From positions 1-44,716 of the forward strand of contig JAKISP010000035.1 of the NCBI GenBank assembly GCA_021648525.1: a stretch of 44,716 nucleotides of DNA, written 5' to 3'. A program made the position numbers and the translations under genes. The notes beneath the pieces are model-generated. The model saw nothing but the letters and a program-made list of their open reading frames with translations. It was not told the DNA's origin and made no database searches. The DNA is from Gammaproteobacteria bacterium. GTDB lineage: Bacteria > Pseudomonadota > Gammaproteobacteria > SZUA-140. This document shows, in pieces, positions 36,414 through 44,589 of the stretch. The first letter of the stretch is position 1. Each line of letters begins with the position of its first letter.

Positions 36414-37461
36414 GTGTTCTCTCCAGTGGCAGTAACAGGGTGAATACCGTTTCACCTGCCTGGCTTGTACATTCGATAAGGCCACCATGTTGGTTGACCA
36501 GCGATTGTGCGATCGATAACCCAAGGCCCGTGCCGTCGGCGCGACCGGTCACCATGGGGTAAAAAAGTTTGTCCTGTAGCTCGGGTGGAATGCCGGGCCC
36601 ATTATCGATAATGTCGATGCGTGCGACTAATTTATGACGACGGTTACCGATAGTGAATTGTCGCTGCGTGCGCGAACGTAGCGTGATGGTGCCATGGCCA
36701 TCGAGTGCCTGCATCGCATTCCGTACCATGTTGAGCACGGCCTGAATCAGTTGCTCAGGGTCTGCATAGAGCTCCGGGATACTTGGGTCATAGTTGCGCA
36801 CGATCGCAATGCCATCGGGTGATTCAACTTCGGCGAGGGTATAGACGCGCTCCAGTACTTCATGAATATTGATCTCTTTTTTATGTGGCAACGCATTGGG
36901 ACCCAGCATGCGGCGTAGCAGATTTTGCAGGCGATCCGCCTCACCGATGATCACATTGGTGTATTCGCGTAGGCCCTCGTCATCTAGCTCCTGCTCTAGT
37001 AGCTGTGCCGCGCCTCTCAGTCCGCCGAGTGGGTTGTTGATCTCATGTGCAATACCGCGCAACAACTCTCGGCTGGTATTGTACTGTGCCAGTAGCTGCT
37101 CTTCTCGTGCGATGCGCAGGTGGCGGTCACGTTGAAATAATTCAACTAACAGCTCTGTCGTCTGGTTTTCATCACGAAGGGGGGTGATGGTGCAGTCCAC
37201 CACGATAGTGTGCATATGAACCAGATGAAGCTGTACTTCACGCTCAGTACGTGGCTGCTCGGCGTCGAGTGCATTTTTCAGCGTTGTAATGAAGGCTGCA
37301 TCGGCAGGGATTAGTTCGCGTACATTGCTTCCCTCCGCTTGCTTGGCGCTAACGGCGAGCATGACTTCGCTGGCTGAGTTTAGTTGCTTAAGGCGAAGGT
37401 TTTCATCAAACAGCAGAATTGCTGTGCTGAGATTCTCCAGGATGTATTGCCCACTTGCCAT
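36406..37461 (-). CDS. ntrB: nitrogen regulation sensor kinase NtrB (GlnL)
   Basis: This 351-residue cytoplasmic kinase has an N-terminal PAS domain (about 5-110). HisKA has the NtrB-type H-box GIAHEINNPLGGLRGAAQLL (His139), and the HATPase has NMVRNAMQAL, DNGPGIP and GTGLGLSIAQ. With PII protein it phosphorylates NtrC under nitrogen limitation and dephosphorylates it in excess. A sigma-54-type promoter lies 36-51 bp upstream and an NtrC-type palindrome about 210 bp upstream, pointing to autoregulation of ntrBC apart from readthrough from glnA. Confidence 0.95.
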   Translation of the reverse strand: MASGQYILENLSTAILLFDENLRLKQLNSASEVMLAVSAKQAEGSNVRELIPADAAFITTLKNALDAEQPRTEREVQLHLVHMHTIVVDCTITPLRDENQTTELLVELFQRDRHLRIAREEQLLAQYNTSRELLRGIAHEINNPLGGLRGAAQLLEQELDDEGLREYTNVIIGEADRLQNLLRRMLGPNALPHKKEINIHEVLERVYTLAEVESPDGIAIVRNYDPSIPELYADPEQLIQAVLNMVRNAMQALDGHGTITLRSRTQRQFTIGNRRHKLVARIDIIDNGPGIPPELQDKLFYPMVTGRADGTGLGLSIAQSLVNQHGGLIECTSQAGETVFTLLLPLERTHE

Positions 37462-37496
37462 AAGTACTAATTTAATATGAGTTGATAACGACTCAT

Positions 37497-37512
37497 TGCA
37501 AGAACTACTCCA
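37497..37512 (-). promoter_or_regulatory. candidate sigma-54 promoter of ntrBC
   Basis: On the minus strand TGGAGTAGTTCTTGCA has the invariant GG and GC spaced by exactly 10 bp and a perfect TTGCA at -12. The -24 box (TGGAG) differs from TGGCA. Transcription would start about 25 nt before the ntrB ATG. Confidence 0.5.
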
Positions 37513-37670
37513 GTTTTATGTGTCAGATCGATTTTTATTGAGACAAGATATTTTCGGCCATAACTTGAATTAGAACAGGTGGTTACATTTGTTTTTCGTT
37601 CGTGTTCCAGGTGAGGTTCAAGCCTGGGCAAGCTGGTCGTGTTAATGGTGCCCTCAATTGAGATAATAGC

Positions 37671-37687
37671 CGCACTAACCTGGTGCG
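37671..37687. promoter_or_regulatory. candidate NtrC-binding palindrome
   Basis: CGCACTAACCTGGTGCG has GCAC-N7-GTGC, the spacing and half sites of known NtrC enhancers (TGCACC-N5-GGTGCA). It lies about 190 bp upstream of the predicted ntrB transcription start, just past the DUF4124 stop. Enhancers work at that range. Confidence 0.5.
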
Positions 37688-37695
37688 ACGGCGTT

Positions 37696-38217
37696 TTAAT
37701 GGAGTATAGAGACTCGATGCAGGTAGAATATGCTGTCGTTGCTGGTGATCAGTGCTGTGCCCTCTTTATCGATAATAGTCGCGCGCAGAGTGTGGCTGCC
37801 ACGGTCAATGTTGGGTAGCATGGTTTGAGCGGAAGTAGAGGTGCTGATGGTAACACCATCGAGTAAAAGGGTGATTTGATGGCCCTTTTTGATAAATAGT
37901 GGTGGTTCGCTTGAGACTGAAACAGTGATGTTGCCGCTGTTGTCGCGAATCGTTGCTTCATTAGCAGGCTGAGCAATTTGCAGGCTGCTATAGGTGGCGA
38001 TGTCCCTGGTTTCGGCGTCAGGTTTTATCTCAACAGCCTGTTTGGGTATTGGTGGTGCGCTGAATGTTTGTGTTGGGAGTAGTGTAATTTTTTCTGCATC
38101 AGGATGTGGTGGCTGATCAGAGAAGATGACCGAGCCATCAGGCATTGTCCATTTGTATGCCGCAATGGCAGGCATTGCAAAGAGAAATGCTAGTATTAGT
38201 AATAGTCTCAAATGCAT
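37696..38217 (-). CDS. exported DUF4124 protein
   Basis: This 173-residue protein has a signal peptide (LLLILAFLFAMPAIA) and then the DUF4124 motif AAYKWTMPDGSVIFSDQPP near the mature N-terminus. A C-terminal beta domain follows (ATIRDNSGNITVSVSSEPPLF...HQITLLLDG), an Ig-like fold often seen in this family. The role is unknown. A DUF4124 gene between glnA and ntrB is a recurrent gammaproteobacterial arrangement. It is separated from glnA by a strong terminator. Confidence 0.85.
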   Translation of the reverse strand: MHLRLLLILAFLFAMPAIAAYKWTMPDGSVIFSDQPPHPDAEKITLLPTQTFSAPPIPKQAVEIKPDAETRDIATYSSLQIAQPANEATIRDNSGNITVSVSSEPPLFIKKGHQITLLLDGVTISTSTSAQTMLPNIDRGSHTLRATIIDKEGTALITSNDSIFYLHRVSILH

Positions 38218-38278
38218 TGTTTGCTCCCGGTCAGTTTTTACTCTCTGAGATTATGGCATGTCCACTAGAATGATGGGC

Positions 38279-38307
38279 AAAAAAAAGCCCTCACGCGGAG
38301 GGCTTTT
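38279..38307 (-). terminator. intrinsic terminator of glnA
   Basis: A 10-bp stem (AAAAGCCCTC / GAGGGCTTTT) with an ACGCG loop is followed on the minus strand by a run of eight T residues. It lies 23 bp after the glnA stop and insulates glnA from the DUF4124-ntrBC genes. Confidence 0.85.
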
Positions 38308-38329
38308 AATGCTTCTTCAGGTGTAAACC

Positions 38330-39736
38330 TTAGAGGCTGTAGTACATGTCGTACTCAGCTGGATGTGTGGTCATACGCAGGGTAGTCACCTCTTCCATCT
38401 TAAGTTCCATGTAGCCATCAATCATGCTGTCGGTGAATACATCACCCGCGGTGAGGAATGCACGATCGTTGTCGAGTGCTTCCAGTGACATTTCTAGAGA
38501 AGAGCTCACGGTCGCGATCTTCTTCTCTTCTTCTGCTGGTAGGTCATACAGGTCTTTATCCATCGGTTCGCCTGGGTCGATCTTGTTTTTGATGCCATCA
38601 AGACCTGCCATCATCAATGCTGCGAAGGTCAGGTAAGGGTTACCGCTTGAATCTGGAAAACGTACTTCAATACGGCGGCCTTTAGGATTTGTGACGTATG
38701 GAATACGCACAGATGCTGAACGATTACGTGCAGAATACGCTAGCATCACAGGGGCTTCAAAGCCAGGTACCAGACGCTTGTAGCTGTTGGTGCCGGCGTT
38801 TGTGAAGGCATTAAGTGCGCGCGCATGTTTGAAGATACCGCCGATGTAGTAAAGTGCATCCTGAGACAGACCGCCGTATTTATTGCCTGAGAAGATGTTT
38901 TTGCCTTTCTTCGCCAGTGACATATGAACGTGCATACCACTGCCGTTATCGCCAACCAGAGGTTTCGGCATAAAGGTGGCTGTTTTACCGTAGGCGTGAG
39001 CGATGTTCTGTACCACGTACTTAATGATTTGAACTTCATCAGCTTTGCGCAGCAGGGTGTTGAAACGGGTGCCAATTTCGCACTGTCCAGCGGTTGCCAC
39101 TTCGTGGTGATGTACTTCAACCGGGACGCCCATCTCTTCCATCGCGAGGCACATTGCTGCGCGCATGTCGTGTAGCGAATCAACGGGTGGTACGGGGAAG
39201 TAACCGCCTTTAACACCAGGGCGATGACCAATGTTGCCACCTTCGAATACGCGCTCTGAACTCCATGATGCTTCTTCAGAATCTACTTTGTAGAAAGCAC
39301 CGCTCATATCGATGCCCCAACGCACGTCGTCAAGGATAAAAAATTCTGGCTCAGGACCAAAGTAGGCGGTATCGGCGATTTTGGTTGATTTCAGATAGGC
39401 TTCCGCACGCTTTGCAAGAGAACGTGGGTCACGCTCGTAGCCTTTCATGGTATTGGGTTCGATGATGTTACAGCGTACGTTAAGAGTCGCTTCTTCGGTG
39501 AACAGATCCAGTACCGCAGTATCTGCTTCAGGCATCATGATCATGTCTGATTCGTCGATCCCTTTCCAGCCAGCGATTGAAGAGCCATCAAACATCTGCC
39601 CTTCTTTAAAGAAACCTGCGTTGGCTTCACTTGCTGGGATGGTCACGTGCTGCTCTTTGCCCTTGGTGTCGGTAAAACGCAGATCAACAAACTTAACGTC
39701 GTTGCTCTTGATCATTTTTAATACTTTTGCAGACAT
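38330..39736 (-). CDS. glnA: glutamine synthetase type I
   Basis: This 468-residue enzyme makes glutamine from glutamate, ammonia and ATP as a cytoplasmic dodecamer. Signatures are [24 protein letters not shown], the ATP-binding [17 protein letters not shown] and NRSASVRIP. The adenylylation site Tyr is in LYDLPAEE, so GlnE control is likely (GSI-beta). The start follows GGAGG at 6-nt spacing. A sigma-54 promoter lies about 60 nt upstream of the ATG. ntrBC lie downstream after a terminator and the DUF4124 gene. Confidence 0.97.
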   Translation of the reverse strand: MSAKVLKMIKSNDVKFVDLRFTDTKGKEQHVTIPASEANAGFFKEGQMFDGSSIAGWKGIDESDMIMMPEADTAVLDLFTEEATLNVRCNIIEPNTMKGYERDPRSLAKRAEAYLKSTKIADTAYFGPEPEFFILDDVRWGIDMSGAFYKVDSEEASWSSERVFEGGNIGHRPGVKGGYFPVPPVDSLHDMRAAMCLAMEEMGVPVEVHHHEVATAGQCEIGTRFNTLLRKADEVQIIKYVVQNIAHAYGKTATFMPKPLVGDNGSGMHVHMSLAKKGKNIFSGNKYGGLSQDALYYIGGIFKHARALNAFTNAGTNSYKRLVPGFEAPVMLAYSARNRSASVRIPYVTNPKGRRIEVRFPDSSGNPYLTFAALMMAGLDGIKNKIDPGEPMDKDLYDLPAEEEKKIATVSSSLEMSLEALDNDRAFLTAGDVFTDSMIDGYMELKMEEVTTLRMTTHPAEYDMYYSL

Positions 39737-39805
39737 TTGGTTCCTCCGATGGTGCCTAATTTAAATTATGGTCTTACGGTAAAGCTGAAATCTGTTTCCA
39801 TCAAT

Positions 39806-39821
39806 AGCATTAAATATGCCA
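39806..39821 (-). promoter_or_regulatory. sigma-54 promoter of glnA
   Basis: On the minus strand TGGCATATTTAATGCT matches TGGCAYR-N4-TTGCW closely, with GG-N10-GC spacing. The predicted start is near 39796, leaving a leader of about 60 nt. Upstream, two GTGCG half sites on the plus strand (CGCAC on minus) lie at about 39898-39925, one as TTAGTGCG, which mirrors the half site near ntrB. No full NtrC palindrome is visible. Confidence 0.65.
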
Positions 39822-39937
39822 TTTGGGGAAATCTAATTATTATTAATAAGATAGAGTGAGTCAGGGTGAAACGCGATGATTATTATTGGTTTATTTTGGT
39901 GCGTCAGGCTCTTTTTTAGTGCGTTAAGGCTATTTTG

Positions 39938-40168
39938 TTATGCCTCGCCAACCGCGATCTTTATAATGATGTCATCATCCTTTGTCTCAATCTCAATTAC
40001 CTCGTGCCCATTGATGCGGCACCAGGTGGGCAGATCATTTTTCGCGCCAGGATCGGTGCAGGTGACTTCCAGAATATCCCCTTTTGCGAGTGTTTTAATG
40101 CGGTTCTGCGCACGAATCACCGGCATTGGGCACAATAGTCGCCGTGCATCTAATGTATGAGTCGCCAT
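39938..40168 (-). CDS. tusA: TusA-family sulfur carrier protein
   Basis: This 76-residue protein has the family motif LLCPMPVIRAQN (Cys13 as the persulfide carrier in CPxP) and the typical beta-alpha-beta fold ending DIIIKIAVG. It passes sulfur as a protein persulfide to tRNA thiolation, molybdenum cofactor or dissimilatory sulfur pathways. The start is ATG 40168, overlapping the TAA of the upstream gene (TAATG). An in-frame GTG four codons earlier is less likely. Coupling to the PP-loop gene suggests that ATPase as the sulfur acceptor or user. Confidence 0.88.
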   Translation of the reverse strand: MATHTLDARRLLCPMPVIRAQNRIKTLAKGDILEVTCTDPGAKNDLPTWCRINGHEVIEIETKDDDIIIKIAVGEA

Positions 40169-41214
40169 TAGAGATACCACTCTTTAGGGATATCATCGTT
40201 GCGTAACGGGACAACGTCAAGGGTAAAAGGTGTTTCATTGTCTTTTTCGTTCACTTCGATCTGTACGCTGTCGGTATCGCGGCCCTGAGTGAAGCGTGCC
40301 ACAATCTGTGCGGCGAGCTCAAGGTCTTCGCTGCTAACGTTGCCGTCGATCAATGCCAGTGGCCCATTGTGGCTGGTGGCATGCATGTGGGTGAACTGTT
40401 TGCGATAGCCGTTCATGAAGTTGTTTTCACCCTCTTCGCGCCCGATGATCACTTTGAAATGGTCGCGTGGACGAATGTGACGGCCCACTTTGAGTAGCAT
40501 AATATCGTCAAGATCGTAGTTCTTACTGCCGCGCTGTCTCCACAGATCGCCCAGTTTAACGGAATAGGCTTCGTCGGTGAGAAAGCAGCAGCCGCCCGCC
40601 GGTTGAGCGTATTCATCGAAACCAAACTGTGCGGCGAGTGCGATTTGTGGCTTACGTGAGCGGCCGTTGAAGGCGAGTAATTTTTCACGATCAACCCACC
40701 CTTCGCGTTCTGGGAGTGTTTCGGGGAGTAGTTTGGCACACAGTGGTCGCAGCAGGCGCTCATCACTGCCGCACTGCTTTGCCACGATCGGCATGGTCTC
40801 TTTGCGTTGTGACATCGGGCGCTGGCCAATCACTTCGCCGGTAAAGATGAAATCAAACCCGTTTTCATCCATCCACTCACGTGCCTTTTTGACCATAAAT
40901 GATTTGCAGTCGAGGCACGGGTTGAGGTTTGCGCCGTAACCGTGTTTTGGATTGGTCAATACCTCTTTGTACTCTTCGATCACATCGATAATATGGAGTT
41001 TGATGCCGAGCTGCTCTGCCACCCATAGTGCGTTGTTACGTTTTTCTTTTTTCTGGCTGGATTTACGAATGGCGTGGGTGTGGCCCTCAACGCAGAAGCC
41101 GGTGTAGAAATTAATCCCTTCGACGTGTACGCCCTGTGCCTGTAATACCTTAACAGCGAGCATGGAGTCGAGCCCACCTGAGATAAGGGCGACGGCCTTT
41201 GGTTGTTTATTCAT
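40168..41214 (-). CDS. PP-loop ATPase of the tRNA-thiolation type
   Basis: This 348-residue cytoplasmic protein has an N-terminal PP-loop (ISGGLDSMLAVKVL, residues about 11-24) that activates the target base with ATP. Cys residues are found in NPCLDCKSF and AGGCCFL, and TGEVIGQRPMSQR lies in between. The C-terminal part (KVGRHIRPRDHFKVIIGREEGEN...) resembles an NFACT-R-like RNA-binding domain. It is related to MnmA/ThiI-like sulfurtransferases and often annotated as tRNA 2-thiouridylase, but it is not canonical MnmA. Translational coupling to tusA supports a tRNA (or other RNA) thiolation role with TusA as donor. The exact target base is unknown. Confidence 0.8.
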   Translation of the reverse strand: MNKQPKAVALISGGLDSMLAVKVLQAQGVHVEGINFYTGFCVEGHTHAIRKSSQKKEKRNNALWVAEQLGIKLHIIDVIEEYKEVLTNPKHGYGANLNPCLDCKSFMVKKAREWMDENGFDFIFTGEVIGQRPMSQRKETMPIVAKQCGSDERLLRPLCAKLLPETLPEREGWVDREKLLAFNGRSRKPQIALAAQFGFDEYAQPAGGCCFLTDEAYSVKLGDLWRQRGSKNYDLDDIMLLKVGRHIRPRDHFKVIIGREEGENNFMNGYRKQFTHMHATSHNGPLALIDGNVSSEDLELAAQIVARFTQGRDTDSVQIEVNEKDNETPFTLDVVPLRNDDIPKEWYL

Positions 41215-41384
41215 GAGTTACTCTGGCGTGTAGATGGTTGGTTTGCTGATAATGCCGCGTATGATAGCAAAATCTGGCGAGGCAAGAAATCGGCGCATAG
41301 CCCTGTTTTACCAGGGGTGCTCTCAATGGCTGAACGCAATGTATAAGACTGCCAGATTAATAATATTGTGACATTACCTGTGTA

Positions 41385-42828
41385 GAGTTCCCTAAAAAAT
41401 CATAACCAACTGATATATATGAGTTAATGTCAGTTTTTTGGTATAATTAAGCACGAAAACAAGCCCTTTACTCACAAAAGCCGTGCACTATGATCCGCTC
41501 CCATAGCCAAAAACAACTCTCTCTCGCTGAATTCGACTGGCCTTTTCAAACGAAAATGGATGAAAACAACCGCTGGGTGGTATTGAGTCGATGTATCCCC
41601 TGGGATCAACTAGGGGAGGGTTATCATCGTAGTCTTTCGGCTAATAAGGGGCGCCCCGCTAAAGACGCTCGCTTAGTGATTGGCGCGGTGATTATCAAGC
41701 ATAATCTTTGCCTCTCGGATGAAGAGACAGTGGCTCAGATTCAAGAGAACCCGTACCTTCAATATTTTGTTGGATTGGCGGGCTATCAATCCAACGTTCC
41801 TTTCTGAATCTTTTGAATGAAGCCCGTGAAGTTAGCGAATTTATTATTGATAAGCTCTATCCAGAAACATCGCTAAAATCAAACCCCCGCACCTATCGAC
41901 AGCAAGCTCGAAAAGCGTATTTGGGTTTAGTAAAGCAGAGACGCCCGCGTGCAAATGTACGGCGCCAGGGCATCAAGAAACAACTTCAGTATTTGAAGCG
42001 CAATCTCCAGTACATTCAATCATTGTTATCACACTGGCCGATGGGAGAGCGGTTGCCGTTATCCAATGGATTGCTTTATCGTTACTGGGTGATACAGCAC
42101 CTTTATGTGCAACAACGCGAGATGCATCAAAATAAGAGCCCACGTTGTGATGATCGTATTGTTAGTATTAGCCAACCGTATGTGCGCCCGATCATTCGGG
42201 GTAAACTCAATAAGTCAGTTGAATTTGGCGCTAAAATTAGTGTCAGCCTCACCGGCGATGGCATCGCTTGTGTGGATTACCTTCGCTGGTGTGCGTTTAA
42301 TGAAGGGCAAGACCTACCATCACAAGTGGAAGCTTATTATCAACGACATGGGGTCTACCCAGAAGCGGTATTAGCGGATCCAGTGTATGGCACACGAGCC
42401 AATCGAGCTTATCTCAAAGGGTTCGGCATTCGTTATTCAGGAAAGCCATTGGGTCGCCCTAAAAAAGTGACTGAAGAAAATAAAGCGGCACTAAAAAAAC
42501 AAAAAGCCCAGCGACGAGAGGATTATCGCCAGCGCATTCCCGTTGAAGGTAAGTTTGGCCAGGGAAAGCGGGGCTATGACCTTGGTTATATTAAAACGAA
42601 GCGAGCAGATACCTCCGAGGCCTACATCAACAGTATTTTCCTGGTGATGAACCTACTGGTCTTGCTGAGGATCTTTTTTGCCCATCATAAAGTACTGTTT
42701 AGGGTGCTGATCAAGAAACTTGACCAACATCTACCGTTGCTGCATTTGAAATCAAAATCCGCGAGGCCTTCGAGACCACGATTTGAAACGATGGGCTCAA
42801 AATCAATGCTGAGTTTTTGAGGAAACTC
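41385..42828 (+). mobile_element. IS5-type insertion sequence, internally deleted but with both ends
   Basis: Imperfect terminal inverted repeats bound the element: TAGAGTTCCCTAAAAAA at 41383-41399 and TTTTTGAGGAAACTCTA at 42814-42830. Both outer ends read TA, so a TA target duplication with termini at GAGTT is the simplest reading. Between them lies one transposase reading unit, broken by an internal deletion. A TATAAT at 41442-41447 may be the element's -10. It could still be moved in trans by an intact relative. Confidence 0.75.
41490..42820 (+). pseudogene. IS5-family (DUF772 + DDE) transposase with internal deletion
   Basis: The first part (41490-41807) encodes the N-terminal DUF772-type domain ending ENPYLQYFVGLAGYQSNVPF, then a stop. 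The second part resumes in another frame at NLLNEAREVSEFIIDKLYP (from about 41804) and runs to 42820 through ADPVYGTRANRAYL and PVEGKFGQGKRGYDL, which carry the second Asp and the Glu of the DDE triad. In intact relatives the two parts are joined by a stretch of roughly 75-110 residues that includes the first catalytic Asp (a DATVAD-like motif). That stretch is missing here, so the product cannot be an active transposase. The size of the missing part is from memory of the family. Confidence 0.85.
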
Positions 42829-42913
42829 TAAATAACCCATAGTCGATTTTTCGAATTTGGGACACTAAGAGATTTCTGGGTGTTTTGTTCTGGTGGTTAT
42901 CTGGGAGGTGAAA

Positions 42914-43894
42914 ATGGCGACATTTACCAAACATGGCGACGGTCAGTGGCAGACAAAGCTCCGCAAGAAGGGGTACCCTGTCCAATCCAAAACATTCAAA
43001 ACCAAAGTCAGAGCTGTGCAATAGGCTCGTAATGTCGAATCAGAAATGGAGCGGGGCGTGTTCTTGTCTACCTCGATTGCGGAAAACACCCTCCTCTCCG
43101 AACTCGTCGACCGTTATCTCACTGAAGTAGCCCCCAGTAAAAAATCCGAAGCGGATATCAAAGTGCGTGGCAAGTTGCTCAAAGGTAAACTGGGTGATCA
43201 TGTATTGGCAGCGATTACACCGCTTACCGTAAAAGAGTTCCGCGATATGCGGCTGGAAACGGTCAAAGGCGACACGGTGCGCAAAGAGATCTCGCTGTTG
43301 AGTCGCATATTGAAGCTGGCCCAGCAAGAGTGGGATATCTATCTGCCTCGCGGCAACCCCGTTGATTCAGTGGGTTTGCCACCCAAGGGCAAAGGGCGTG
43401 ACCGTCGTTTACAGCTGGGTGAAGAAGAGCGTCTACTAAAAGAGGCCAAAGAATATGGTGGTTATATTGAAGATATTATCCATCTAGCGCTAGAGACCGG
43501 AGCGCGTCGCGGTGAGCTAGTCAATCTGCAATGGGCGAACATCAAGATGCTCAAGCGCACTGCGATTTTGAGTGGCACTAAAAATGGCGATGATCGAGAA
43601 ATACCGCTTTTTTCCAAAGCAGTAGCGGTGATCGAGCGGCAGCCCCACCCTATCACTGGTTTTCTCTTCCCTATTCGGGGTGATTCCGTCACCCAGGCCT
43701 TCACTCGTGTCTGTAAAAACGCCAAGATCAAAGGTCTGCGCTTTCATGACCTGCGCCACGAAGCCATCAGTCGCTTTTTTGAATTGGGATTGGAGACCAT
43801 GGAGGTCTCCGCGATCACTGGTCACAAAGACCTGGCTATGCTCAAGCGTTATACTCATTTAAAGGCTGAAGACTTGGCGAAAAAGCTAGGATAA
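42914..43894 (+). pseudogene. tyrosine recombinase/integrase with in-frame amber codon
   Basis: ATG 42914 follows GGGAGG and opens a 327-codon frame. It begins MATFTKHGDGQWQTKLRKKG (Arm-type DNA-binding N-terminus) and is interrupted only by TAG at codon 37 (43022-43024), where relatives usually have Trp. The rest is intact. The core-binding domain comes first, then the catalytic residues: Arg in TGARRGELVNLQW, HDLRHEAISR, His in ITGHKDLAML and Tyr in KRYTHL. Translation could restart at ATG 43046 and give a 282-residue protein without the Arm-binding part. It probably mobilised the island to its right. Decay, readthrough or a shortened enzyme are all possible. Confidence 0.85.
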
Positions 43895-43963
43895 AGCAAA
43901 GTAAGATTACGCGGATGGTCGGGTAGCCAAAACAATTAAAATAATGAAGTGGGGATGGTTTAA

Positions 43964-44589
43964 GTGACAGACTAGTTTTTTGAAAAACCAATCTTGAACT
44001 CTCCATATGAGTATCCAAATACTCACTGGGAGCTTGATGAATCGGGACAGCCGACACAGAAAGTAGTAAATGCTCGTCGTAGGGCAGAATTTATTACGCC
44101 TATCCCTAAGCCTCGAAAACGTAAGGGGCCGATTGAACAGGCTCAAATGGACTTGGGCTCGGCAATTGGTTCAGGCGATGATGTACAACAATACGATCCT
44201 ACTCCAATTATCAACCAGCTCCGTAGTCATGTGGATGAGTGGCGAAAGCTGAAAGATCCAAATAGTTGGGGAGTTACACCGGAAACGGCGAGGTTGCTGC
44301 AACATTGGCGGCATCACAGCTTTAATGAAATACGTCCGTTTTTCTGCCAAATAGAAGCCGTGGAAGTGGCGATCTGGCTGACAGAAGTGGCCCCAAAGAT
44401 GGGCAATAAAGGCAAGATTTTTCTAAATCATCTGGATAGCGCCAACAATGATGCAAACCCAGAATTGATGAGGCTGGCATTAAAGCTTGCCACCGGTGCA
44501 GGTAAAACCACAGTCATGGCGATGATTATTGCTTGGCAGACAATAAATGCGGTACGTCGATCTAATAGTAAAAAATACTCCCGAGGTTT
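43964..44589 (+). pseudogene. N-terminal fragment of a type III-like restriction helicase, amber at codon 4, cut by IS66
   Basis: GTG 43964, 8 nt after GGGGA, opens MTD-stop-FFEKPILNSPYEYPNTHWEL. The segment FFEKPILNSPYEYP is the usual start of this Res/DEAD-like family, so TAG at 43973-43975 interrupts codon 4; restart at TTG 43994 is possible. The fragment includes the lead-in region and Walker A LATGAGKTTVMAM and stops in KKYSRG, where relatives continue with F and the helicase core. The break coincides with an IS66 end at 44590. The full gene would be well over 800 residues, so this is a non-functional remnant unless the rest is read from beyond the IS. Confidence 0.82.

Noticed and set aside
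43022-43975. Genome-wide reassignment of TAG
   Set aside because: Several intact chromosomal genes in the window end in TAG (15913-15915, 22276-22278, 29724-29726) directly before non-coding DNA, so TAG works as stop here.
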